Shown here in pieces: positions 1-5,656 of a stretch of DNA of 6,101 nt; within the stretch, counting starts at the first letter, position 1; each line of letters opens with the position of its first letter. The notes beneath the pieces are model-generated. The model was given only the letters and a program-made list of their open reading frames with translations, was not told the DNA's origin and ran no database searches. The stretch is from positions 1 through 6,101 of the forward strand of contig DAOVXM010000175.1 of assembly GCA_030636125.1 (NCBI GenBank). The letters run 5' to 3'. Made by a program: the position numbers and the translations under genes. Source of the DNA: Chloroflexota bacterium. GTDB lineage: Bacteria > Chloroflexota > Anaerolineae > Anaerolineales > UBA4823.

Positions 1-90
1 CCCTTGTGTAAATCCCAACCAGGCTAAGAAGATGGCCAACAAAGCGCGCGCCATGGTAATCAAATCAGCGACCTGTTTTGCGACTAACAT
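1..90 (-). CDS. Probable CDP-alcohol phosphatidyltransferase, N-terminal fragment
   Basis: The first 30 codons of a minus-strand gene are present; the rest lies beyond position 1. The reading frame begins at ATG (90-88) behind a full Shine-Dalgarno AAGGAGGT. The peptide starts MLVAKQVADLITMARALLAI and continues into a hydrophobic stretch ending LAWLGFTQG. The pattern of a short polar start, then D-L-I-T-x-A-R and a first transmembrane helix, resembles the N-terminus of CDP-alcohol phosphatidyltransferases. Those enzymes make phospholipid headgroups in the membrane. The catalytic motif D-G-x2-A-R-x8-G-x3-D-x3-D lies outside the window, so the family call is an inference from the N-terminus. 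That a gene starts here is much firmer than its name. Confidence 0.6.
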   Translation of the reverse strand, partial: MLVAKQVADLITMARALLAIFLAWLGFTQG

Positions 91-94
91 GGTG

Positions 95-102
95 ACCTCC
101 TT
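95..102 (-). promoter_or_regulatory. Strong Shine-Dalgarno site for the leftmost gene
   Basis: On the minus strand this reads AAGGAGGT, a full match to the anti-SD core, with 4 nt before the ATG at 90-88. It fixes the start of a gene of which only 30 codons are visible. Confidence 0.8.
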
Positions 103-139
103 CCATCCAATCTGGTTACCGTTATTATTACATCAAGCT

Positions 140-170
140 CTTATACGCCTTACTTTCTCCGGGAAAGTAA
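140..170 (-). promoter_or_regulatory. Candidate promoter with dyad, upstream of the leftmost gene
   Basis: On the minus strand a -10-like TATAAG occupies 145-140, which would start RNA near 133 and give a leader of about 43 nt containing the Shine-Dalgarno site. Directly upstream is an 8-bp inverted repeat, TTACTTTC (150-157) and GAAAGTAA (163-170), with a 5-nt centre. No good -35 is seen at 17 nt. The dyad sits where the -35 and spacer would be, so it could be an operator for an activator or repressor. The evidence is weak. Confidence 0.3.
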
Positions 171-300
171 AACTAAGCCGCGGCTATCCTGGGAGTTCTC
201 TTGTTTCCACTATAGCAAATTCTCAGAGGAAATTCAAGCCCTGCGCTCGACTCGTATCCAAATCCCCATATTTTATAGGGAGAAGATTTATTAAATCTCC
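171..300. other. Gene-free intergenic stretch
   Basis: This is part of the roughly 400-base gap between the leftmost gene and the cupredoxin gene. Reading frames here lack a Shine-Dalgarno site and do not resemble known proteins. The sequence is AT-rich. It holds a short palindrome, AGATTTA-T-TAAATCT (284-298), and a TATAAA-like string on the minus strand near 270-278. No RNA gene was recognised. Confidence 0.5.
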
Positions 301-340
301 AAACAAAAATAATGGGCACCGCATCTGAATTGGTGCCCAT
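301..340 (-). terminator. Rho-independent terminator of the cupredoxin gene
   Basis: A perfect 9-bp stem is formed by ATGGGCACC (312-320) and GGTGCCCAT (332-340), with an 11-nt loop. On the minus strand it is followed at once by a T-rich tract (TATTTTTGTTT, 311-301), the classical intrinsic terminator arrangement. It lies about 150 nt past the cupredoxin stop codon and would end that transcript. A second T-run (348-356) follows at a distance on the plus strand, so weak bidirectional action is possible. Confidence 0.75.
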
Positions 341-490
341 GCTTGGATATTTTTTATACAAATGAAAGGACATACAGGAACTCAAATACAAAAGCAAATC
401 GATTATCTAGTTCCAGTGAAAATTGAGTTCATTGAATAAAACCCGGTCATCACCTTGCTCTAGCACTCACTGAGCAGTTACATACGCTTA

Positions 491-1054
491 TTAATTGGTC
501 ACGACAAATTTGCCCTTCATGCCGGCATCATAATGCACACCTTCCTGCACAAAGCAGCCGATTTCCCATTCGCCGACCATATCTTCCGTCACTGTAAAGG
601 TGATGGTGGCTTTCTCCTTTGCTTCCGCAGGCAGGGCAACCATAAATCCTTCATGCCCATGCTCCGCTTCATCTTCGCTGTGCTCGTCACCTTCCTGGTG
701 CTCGTCTTCTTCGTGATCATCATCCGCATGGTCATCTTCAGACATATCAACTGCTGTCATGACGACCACCGGCTCCACTCCAGCACTTTCGAACAGATCA
801 TGCTGGTATCCACTCGGACGATTATTCATCATCATAACATCCCGTCCGATCATCAGCTCGTGCTCCAATAGGCCTGAATTGATTAGTTCAATGGTGACAT
901 CTTGTCCAACCGTCGCTTCCAATGTATCTATCGAGTAAGCAAACTCACTCATCTCTATCTCAAAGGTGACCGGCTCGGGCTCTTGACTCCCGCAAGCGAC
1001 CAGTAGTACAGAGGCTATTACCAACACAAATAACAATAATCCATAACGTTTCAT
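491..1054 (-). CDS. Cupredoxin-domain lipoprotein with His/acid-rich insert
   Basis: This 187-residue protein is probably a membrane-anchored, extracytoplasmic copper protein. Residues 1-20 form a lipoprotein signal peptide with lipobox LVAC and Cys21 as the lipidated residue. The blue-copper (cupredoxin) fold follows. Likely copper ligands are His65 (in N-S-G-L-L-E-H-E-L), Cys167, His174 and Met179. The C-terminal loop is C-x6-H-x4-M, two residues longer than the usual C-x4-H-x4-M spacing. Residues 103-136 are an insert almost wholly of Asp, Glu and His (six His), probably disordered and able to bind metal. The start is ATG at 1054-1052 with GGAG 6 nt upstream; a TTG four codons earlier overlaps that site and is rejected. 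The gene is monocistronic, divergent from the operon to the right, and ends before a strong terminator. Its electron-transfer partner is unknown. Confidence 0.88.
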   Translation of the reverse strand: MKRYGLLLFVLVIASVLLVACGSQEPEPVTFEIEMSEFAYSIDTLEATVGQDVTIELINSGLLEHELMIGRDVMMMNNRPSGYQHDLFESAGVEPVVVMTAVDMSEDDHADDDHEEDEHQEGDEHSEDEAEHGHEGFMVALPAEAKEKATITFTVTEDMVGEWEIGCFVQEGVHYDAGMKGKFVVTN

Positions 1055-1092
1055 AACTTTCTCCAATCTAATCTATTGAGCCAACTTGGTCA

Positions 1093-1098
1093 ATTCTA
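1093..1098 (-). promoter_or_regulatory. Candidate -10 box for the cupredoxin gene
   Basis: The minus strand reads TAGAAT, 5 of 6 matches to TATAAT. It would start RNA near 1086, leaving a leader of about 32 nt that includes the GGAG site. No convincing -35 is present. A competing pair, TTGACC (1093-1088) and TAGATT (1070-1065) with a 17-nt spacer, would start RNA inside the Shine-Dalgarno site and is less attractive. Confidence 0.3.
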
Positions 1099-1131
1099 GG
1101 GCTTGCCCTGATCATACTTCCATTTAATCCT

Positions 1132-1153
1132 CGCGTCACGCGCCGCTTGGCGC
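1132..1153. repeat. Overlapping GC-rich inverted repeats in the divergent promoter region
   Basis: Two hairpins share bases. CGCG-TCA-CGCG spans 1132-1142, and GCGCC-GCTT-GGCGC spans 1140-1153. They cannot form at the same time. They stand out as a GC island in AT-rich intergenic DNA between the divergent cupredoxin gene and the three-gene operon. They may be a regulator binding site or simply structure in a leader; no T-run follows on either strand. Confidence 0.4.
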
Positions 1154-1202
1154 TGCCTAAAATAAGCCAAATTGCCTAATCCAACTTAAGTGATTTGACG
1201 GT

Positions 1203-1230
1203 TTGACATCGATCGCATCAACTATATAAT
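1203..1230 (+). promoter_or_regulatory. Consensus sigma70 promoter of the three-gene operon
   Basis: A perfect -35 TTGACA (1203-1208) is followed by a 16-nt spacer and a perfect -10 TATAAT (1225-1230). A second near-consensus TTGACG lies at 1195-1200, making a tandem TTGACGGTTTGACA. Transcription should start near 1237, exactly at the first base of the downstream hairpin. This is the strongest promoter visible in the window and should drive the genes at 1299, 1695 and 2335. Confidence 0.82.
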
Positions 1231-1276
1231 CAAATGGTAACCTCTCCTACCTTAGGCTGAGAGGTTACATCAAATG
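1229..1276. repeat. 32-bp hairpin bounded by 8-bp direct repeats
   Basis: The direct repeat ATCAAATG occurs at 1229-1236 and 1269-1276. Exactly between the copies lies a 32-bp inverted repeat with 10-bp perfect arms, GTAACCTCTC (1237-1246) and GAGAGGTTAC (1259-1268), and a 12-nt centre. The left copy shares its first two bases with the -10 box, so the predicted transcript begins at the hairpin. It may be an operator, a 5' stabilising stem-loop, or the footprint of a tiny insertion with target duplication. The sequence shows the structure; the role is inferred. Confidence 0.7.
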
Positions 1277-1298
1277 TATCTAAACCAAGAGTATATTC

Positions 1299-1646
1299 AT
1301 GCTATCAACCAATACGCTTCTAACCATACACTCAGATAGCGAGACTGCAACCAGCAGTGCCACAGAGAACCTGAGACAGGCTGGTCTGCAAGTCGTGCAA
1401 TCCTTCGATCTGCAAACAGCACGCGCCACCCATAAAGATTGCACCTGCCCCTATCACGGTACGGAACAGTGCAACTGCCAAATGGTGATGCTGTTAATTT
1501 ACCCCCAGGTTGGTGCACCTGCCACAATGGTGATTCACAGCCACAACGAGCAAACCCATATCTCTCTCGTAGATAGTCCTGGACAGCGGCCCAGTCCGGA
1601 ACTCGTTGACCTGATCTTGAAAGCGTTATCTGATATTGCCCGTTAG
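1299..1646 (+). CDS. Small protein with CxCxxHx4CxC metal-site-like motif
   Basis: This is a 115-residue cytoplasmic-looking protein with no signal peptide or membrane segment. I cannot assign a named family. Residues 21-38 (A-T-E-N-L-R-Q-A-G-L-Q-V-V-Q-S-F-D-L) and the later strands suggest a small alpha/beta fold. The standout element is C48-x-C50-x2-H53-x4-C58-x-C60, a plausible zinc, copper or iron site. A conserved-looking D-S-P-G-Q-R-P segment and a C-terminal helix (residues 101-114) follow. The start is ATG 1299 with a weak AAGAG 7 nt upstream; the gene is preceded by a perfect promoter. A DUF3105 gene follows after 48 nt. It may be a metal sensor or carrier, but this is inference. A longer minus-strand frame over the same DNA has no Shine-Dalgarno site and looks spurious. 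Confidence 0.75.
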   Translation: MLSTNTLLTIHSDSETATSSATENLRQAGLQVVQSFDLQTARATHKDCTCPYHGTEQCNCQMVMLLIYPQVGAPATMVIHSHNEQTHISLVDSPGQRPSPELVDLILKALSDIAR

Positions 1647-1694
1647 CGCTCAAATTAAACAGAAACCTGAACTTATTTATCACTGGGAGTGATT

Positions 1695-2279
1695 ATGAAA
1701 TCAAAACGACAAACCATGCGTGATAAACGCCAAAAAAGAAAAACCCTCAACCGTATCCTTTTGGGAGGAGTTGCGATCGTACTCGTTGCCGTTATTGGAT
1801 ACTTCATCTGGAACGCCTCCCGACCGGCTGTTGGTCAAGAAGTACCTGTAATGGCAGACTCTGGTCACGTGGAAGAGGGCGCAGACCCCGGCCCCTATAA
1901 TACAGATCCCCCAACATCAGGGCGGCATTATGCTATTGAGCTAAATGCCGGTTTCTACGATGAGGCCGACCTCAGCTCAATGCCCGAATTCCCTGAAGGC
2001 CACCTGGTGCACAACCTCGAGCACGGTTATGTCATTTTCTGGTATAACTGCAACCTGGTTACCGAAGGGGAATGCACCGAGCTCAAGGCTCAAGTGCGCT
2101 CTGTTTTGGATCAAGAAAACAACTTTAAAGTAATCGCCTTTCCGTGGGAATCGCTCAAAGTTCCAGTCGTATTGACCTCTTGGGGACAGATGCAGGAATT
2201 TGAGACCTTTAACCCCGAGCTAGCTCAAACCTTCGTTAATCGCAACCGCAACCAAGCGCCTGAGCCCCTGGCCCCATAA
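1695..2279 (+). CDS. DUF3105 family membrane-anchored protein
   Basis: This 194-residue protein has a very basic N-terminus (residues 1-20, many Lys/Arg), one transmembrane helix at about 21-41, and an extracytoplasmic domain. The domain shows DUF3105 hallmarks: D-P-P-T-S-G-x-H-Y (71-79, His78) and H-x2-H-N-L-E-H-G (103-111) followed by V-I-F-W-Y. His58, His78, His103, His106, Glu109 and His110 make a cluster that could bind metal. Cys119 and Cys127 could form a disulfide. The biochemical role of DUF3105 is not established. ATG at 1695 is chosen because GGGAG (1685-1689) lies 5 nt upstream; the in-frame GTG at 1689 overlaps that site. The gene is second in a likely operon. Confidence 0.88.
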   Translation: MKSKRQTMRDKRQKRKTLNRILLGGVAIVLVAVIGYFIWNASRPAVGQEVPVMADSGHVEEGADPGPYNTDPPTSGRHYAIELNAGFYDEADLSSMPEFPEGHLVHNLEHGYVIFWYNCNLVTEGECTELKAQVRSVLDQENNFKVIAFPWESLKVPVVLTSWGQMQEFETFNPELAQTFVNRNRNQAPEPLAP

Positions 2280-2334
2280 TCTTCGCCATTGGAACAGCAT
2301 GGAGAGTCATTACAAATACTAACGAGCATTCCTT

Positions 2335-3057
2335 GTGCGCACGACATCCACTCCATTAAGTCAGATTTTCAATTGGGCTGTCCGCCACTGGATCATAGTC
2401 TTTGCTGTGCTGTTAGGTCTATATGTCGGATTGCCATTCCTGGCACCGATCTTTATGCAGTTAGGTTGGACCGGGGGAGGTAAAGCCATATATACGCTCT
2501 ACTCCACCCAATGTCACCAACTACCACAGCGCTCATTTTTCCTCTTTGGTGACAAGTTGATGTATTCATTAACTGAAGTACAGGCTGCCTGGAACAACAC
2601 GCTCAACCCCCTCATCCTGCGCCAATTTGTCGGCAACCCTGAGATGGGCTGGAAAGTGGCCTGGTCTGATCGTATGGTTTCGATGTACTCCAGCATCTTG
2701 GTCTTTGGCTTATTATGATGGCCATTTCGCCAGCGCATCAAACCGCTACCTTGGTGGGGCTTTATTCTTCTGACCATACCCATGGCTATTGACGGCATTA
2801 CTCACCTCATCAGCGATTTTGCTGGACTCGGCCAAGGTTTTCGTGACAGCAATGCCTGGTTGGCAGCTTTAACCAAGAACGCATTACCCGCCACTTTTTA
2901 CGCCGGCGATTCTATCGGGTCCATTAATTCCTGGATGCGACTGGTCACCGGCGTTCTTTTTGGGTTAGCTATTGTCTGGTTTGGCTTTCCCTATATAAAT
3001 GACTGGCTTGAGGATATTGCCTACCCGATCGAACCCGGGCATCCTAAGAATACATAA
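2335..3057 (+). CDS. DUF2085 membrane protein, interrupted by an in-frame TGA
   Basis: The frame from GTG 2335 to the TAA at 3055 would give 240 residues and reads as one DUF2085 protein, except for TGA at 2716-2718 (codon 128). Features in order are a transmembrane helix at about 19-41, the family signature C60-H-Q-L-P-Q-R-S67, G-W-K-V-A-W-S-D-R-M (about 105-114), a helix ending L-L-TGA-W-P-F-R, P-M-A-I-D-G (149-154) and a C-terminal helix (about 205-225). Family-like sequence runs on both sides of the TGA in the same frame with no indel. The break is therefore a single-codon event: a nonsense mutation of Trp or Cys, a read error, or recoding. The start is the first possible one after a TAA at 2320, but its Shine-Dalgarno site is poor. 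The gene lies 55 nt after the DUF3105 gene. DUF2085 has no settled function. Confidence 0.7.
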
Positions 3058-3096
3058 CAACATACTGCTCATTGACCACTAGCTCGGCTTCCAAGG

Positions 3097-3118
3097 ATAA
3101 GTCCTGTAGGCAGCTTAT
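3097..3118. repeat. Intergenic hairpin after the DUF2085 gene
   Basis: ATAAG (3097-3101) pairs with CTTAT (3114-3118), and CTG (3104-3106) with CAG (3111-3113), around a TAGG loop. This gives eight base pairs with a 2-nt bulge. There is no T-run, so it is not a standard terminator. It may stabilise the end of the upstream transcript. It is the only structure seen in the 121-nt gap before the response regulator. Confidence 0.3.
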
Positions 3119-3166
3119 ATTAGTGAACTCTCATCCATAATGGGTATTTTTCGATCAGCCCCATAG

Positions 3167-3172
3167 TAAAAT
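3167..3172 (+). promoter_or_regulatory. -10 box placing the transcription start at the regulator ATG
   Basis: TAAAAT (5 of 6 to consensus) ends exactly 6 nt before the ATG at 3179. If +1 is that A, the hexamer covers -12 to -7, the canonical position. No Shine-Dalgarno site precedes the ATG. Together these fit a leaderless mRNA for the two-component genes. The -35 region (about 3144-3149) is weak. Confidence 0.5.
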
Positions 3173-3178
3173 TTCAAC

Positions 3179-3853
3179 ATGGAGAAACATTCCATTCGTG
3201 TTCTTCTAGCCGATGATCATGCCGTGGTAAGGGCTGGCATCCGTCAATTTCTAGAACAAGCCGACGATATCCAGGTCGTGGCAGAGGCAGAAGATGGTCA
3301 TGCAGCTCAATCCCTTATAGAGCAGTTCCAACCGGATGTAGCTGTGTTGGACATCCAAATGCCCAAGGCTAGCGGGATCGAAGTCACCCGTTGGATTCGG
3401 ACAAACCACCGGCAGATAGGTGTTCTGATTCTGAGCGCCTATGACGATGACCCCTACGTGATGGCTGTTTTACAGGCCGGTGCTAATGGATACGTTCTGA
3501 AGACCGCCCCACCCGCCGATATCATCTTGGCTGTTAGAGAAGTAAACGCAGGTAGGTCAGTTCTTGACCCAACGATCACTCAAAAGGTGATGGCTCAAGT
3601 TTCCGGACAACGCAGCACCTTACCAATTGAACAGCTCACAGAGCGAGAAATGGAAGTGCTGACGCTGGTTGGGCGCGGCTATACCAACAAGGCTATCGGC
3701 GTCCAACTGGGCATCAGTGACCGCACCGTGCAGGGACACTTGGCCCGCATTTTCGGTAAGCTCCAGGCAGCCAGCCGGACCGAAGCGGTCATGCGCGCCG
3801 TGTCTTTGGGTTGGTTACCTTCCGATTTGGGGGTTCCTTTAGATAACGGCTAG
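3179..3853 (+). CDS. NarL/FixJ-family response regulator (LuxR-type HTH)
   Basis: This 224-residue cytoplasmic transcription regulator has a receiver domain at residues 6-122. Acid pocket residues are Asp12 and Asp13, the phosphoacceptor is Asp58 in V-L-D-I-Q-M-P, and the switch residues are Ser86 and Lys108. All key residues are present, so it should be phosphorylated normally. A linker leads to a LuxR-type helix-turn-helix at about 150-210, with L-T-E-R-E-M-E-V-L, the G-x-T-N-K-A-I turn and V-Q-G-H-L-A-R-I-F-x-K-L recognition segment. The length is typical. The start is ATG 3179, which matches the usual short lead before I-R-V-L-L-A-D-D-H; it lacks a Shine-Dalgarno site. The kinase gene begins 2 nt after the stop, so the pair is co-transcribed. 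Target genes cannot be read from the sequence. Confidence 0.95.
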   Translation: MEKHSIRVLLADDHAVVRAGIRQFLEQADDIQVVAEAEDGHAAQSLIEQFQPDVAVLDIQMPKASGIEVTRWIRTNHRQIGVLILSAYDDDPYVMAVLQAGANGYVLKTAPPADIILAVREVNAGRSVLDPTITQKVMAQVSGQRSTLPIEQLTEREMEVLTLVGRGYTNKAIGVQLGISDRTVQGHLARIFGKLQAASRTEAVMRAVSLGWLPSDLGVPLDNG

Positions 3854-3855
3854 TT

Positions 3856-5625
3856 ATGAAAAAAGTATCCCGCTTCTCCTGGCGCGGTTTAACTCCCCAA
3901 CTTTTCGCCATCATCATCCTACCGGTCATCGGACTTTTACTATTAGTCACCTTCGGAGGCCTGAGTCTGCACCAGTATTCTATGCGCACATTGGTTGGTC
4001 AACGCGATCAGCGCGCCGCTCGCGCTGCAGCCAGCACGATCGAAGAGCAACTCCGTCACCGGAATATGGCTATGCGCGGCTTAGCGTTACGCGCCACCTC
4101 GAACACTTCAACAGAGGCATTGACCACGATTTTAAATGAGACCGACTATCTTATCCCGGATTTCGAGGGTGGTTTTGCATTCTTAGACCCGGGCGGCAAT
4201 CTAATTGCCTATTCAGGCGACTCGACTCTCTGGGAAAGCCTTGACCGAACTACATTTGATACTCTAGAGCGATCGCTAACCGAGGAAACTCCCACCGCTG
4301 TTTGGGCATCTAGCCATCCCATAACCTTGGAACCCTTGGTGTATGTATTATCCCCAACCAAGGACAACCTGATCGCCATAGGTGCGTTTTATCCAAAGGA
4401 CCTGCTTCAACGCTCACTGGCCGAAGTCTTCAGCCCCGATGAGGGAGGCTCAGCCTTTGTGATCGATAGCGAAGGTCATTTGCTATACTCACGAGGCAAT
4501 TTAATCGAAGGCGAAGACCTGAATACCCACCCTGGTATAGAAGAGGCCTTAGCCAATAAAAGCGGGGCTACCTATATTCAAGTTGGGGAAAAAGAGCACG
4601 TCGTCGCGTATAGCCCTGTTTCATCCGCGAATTGGGCTCTGATCATCGAAGAGCCATGGGAGACGGTCGCCAGTCCATTGCTGCGGGTGACCGAAGGCGC
4701 ACCATTAGTGCTCATCCCAATAGTGGTTGTTGCCTTATTAGTCGTGTGGTTTGGCACTCGCCGGATCGTACAGCCATTACAGGCACTTGAATCAAAAGCG
4801 GCCGAGTTGGGTTGGGGAAACTACGCTCCAATCGAAGAACCGGTTGGGGGCATCACTGAGATCCGTCGTTTGCAATCCGAGCTGATTCACTTGGCGCACA
4901 AGGTAAAAGTCGCCCAACAAGGATTGCGCGGCTATATCGGTGCCATAACCCAAGGCCAGGAGGAAGAACGCCAGCGCCTGGCCCGCGAATTACACGATGA
5001 TACGCTGCAGGCATTGATCGCGCTCAACCAGCGTGTACAACTGGCACAATTATCCATGAACGGCAACCCAAAATCTTCCGAGTTGGCTGAAATTCAGGAT
5101 CTAACTGAGCATACCATCCAAAATTTGCGCCGCATTACCCGAGCACTTCGTCCAATATATCTCGAAGATCTTGGATTGGTGGCTGCCTTGGAGATGCTGG
5201 CCCAAGAAATTCAACAAGCTAACGATTTAATAGTCGATTTCCATCAATCAGGCAGAGAAAAGCGCTTAGGATCAAATGTGGAGCTAGCCCTATATCGTAT
5301 CGCTCAGGAAGCGTTGAGCAACGTTATCCGCCATGCACAGGCAACTCAGGTTGCGATTCACCTGAGCTTTTCGTCGCAAAACCTGACATTGGAAATCAGC
5401 GACAACGGGATTGGGTTTGATGTTCCAGAAAGCCCGGCTGAATTTGTTCCCAGTGGGCACTACGGGTTGCTCGGCCTTTCCGAACGAGCCGAAATGATCT
5501 CCGCAAAATTAAAAATCGACTCGATGCCCGGCCGGGGCACCCAGGTGATAGTGATACTGCCTAACACCTCGATAGGACCTGTTGGATACTTGTCTGATAT
5601 TGACCTTAATGCACCAACAAACTGA
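3856..5625 (+). CDS. Membrane sensor histidine kinase, HisKA_3/NarL-partner type, Cache-like sensor
   Basis: This 589-residue partner kinase has TM1 at about 14-37 and a large extracytoplasmic region (about 38-280) with two Cache-like halves: F-A-F-L-D-P-G-G-N-L-I-A-Y-S near 107-120 and F-V-I-D-S-E-G-H-L-L-Y-S near 201-212. TM2 is at about 281-300, followed by a HAMP linker (301-355). The dimerisation and phosphoacceptor helix is E-R-Q-R-L-A-R-E-L-H380-D-D-T-L-Q-A-L. The ATPase domain has the N-box Q484-E-A-L-S-N489, G1 D516-N-G-I-G520 and G2 G-H-Y-G-L-L-G-L (534-541). Every catalytic motif is intact. The ligand is unknown; small organic molecules are common for Cache domains. It starts 2 nt after the regulator stop, so translation is probably coupled. 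It ends at TGA (5623-5625) just after the usual domain end, showing TGA acts as stop here. Confidence 0.94.
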   Translation: MKKVSRFSWRGLTPQLFAIIILPVIGLLLLVTFGGLSLHQYSMRTLVGQRDQRAARAAASTIEEQLRHRNMAMRGLALRATSNTSTEALTTILNETDYLIPDFEGGFAFLDPGGNLIAYSGDSTLWESLDRTTFDTLERSLTEETPTAVWASSHPITLEPLVYVLSPTKDNLIAIGAFYPKDLLQRSLAEVFSPDEGGSAFVIDSEGHLLYSRGNLIEGEDLNTHPGIEEALANKSGATYIQVGEKEHVVAYSPVSSANWALIIEEPWETVASPLLRVTEGAPLVLIPIVVVALLVVWFGTRRIVQPLQALESKAAELGWGNYAPIEEPVGGITEIRRLQSELIHLAHKVKVAQQGLRGYIGAITQGQEEERQRLARELHDDTLQALIALNQRVQLAQLSMNGNPKSSELAEIQDLTEHTIQNLRRITRALRPIYLEDLGLVAALEMLAQEIQQANDLIVDFHQSGREKRLGSNVELALYRIAQEALSNVIRHAQATQVAIHLSFSSQNLTLEISDNGIGFDVPESPAEFVPSGHYGLLGLSERAEMISAKLKIDSMPGRGTQVIVILPNTSIGPVGYLSDIDLNAPTN

Positions 5626-5646
5626 TTTATCGATATCGTAGATTAC

Positions 5647-5650
5647 GGAG
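5647..5650 (+). promoter_or_regulatory. Shine-Dalgarno site pointing to an ACG start
   Basis: GGAG is followed by a 6-nt gap and then ACG at 5657-5659. The spacing is ideal, and the codons after ACG read K-R-I-T-W-L-F-L, a proper lipoprotein signal start. No ATG, GTG or well-placed TTG exists in this frame after the TAG at 5639-5641. Confidence 0.55.
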
Positions 5651-5656
5651 ATAAAA

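Noticed and set aside
32..328. 98-residue plus-strand reading frame
   Set aside because: It runs antisense over the true N-terminus at 1-90 and through the AT-rich intergenic region and terminator, with no Shine-Dalgarno site and no recognisable protein character.
173..397. 74-residue minus-strand reading frame
   Set aside because: It spans the intrinsic terminator at 301-340, has no Shine-Dalgarno site and has random-looking composition.
533..871. 112-residue plus-strand reading frame opposite the cupredoxin gene
   Set aside because: It is an antisense shadow produced by the Asp/Glu/His-rich repeats; the minus-strand frame has signal peptide and copper motifs.
1098..1109. AGGGC-TT-GCCCT inverted repeat
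   Set aside because: The arms are only 5 bp with a 2-nt centre, no T-run follows, and the sequence is short enough to arise by chance.
1297..1683. 128-residue minus-strand reading frame, longer than the plus-strand gene
   Set aside because: The plus-strand frame has a perfect promoter, operon spacing and a coherent Cys/His motif; the minus frame has no Shine-Dalgarno site or family features.
2289..2483. 64-residue plus-strand frame before and over the DUF2085 start
   Set aside because: It overlaps the DUF2085 coding frame and lacks protein-like features.
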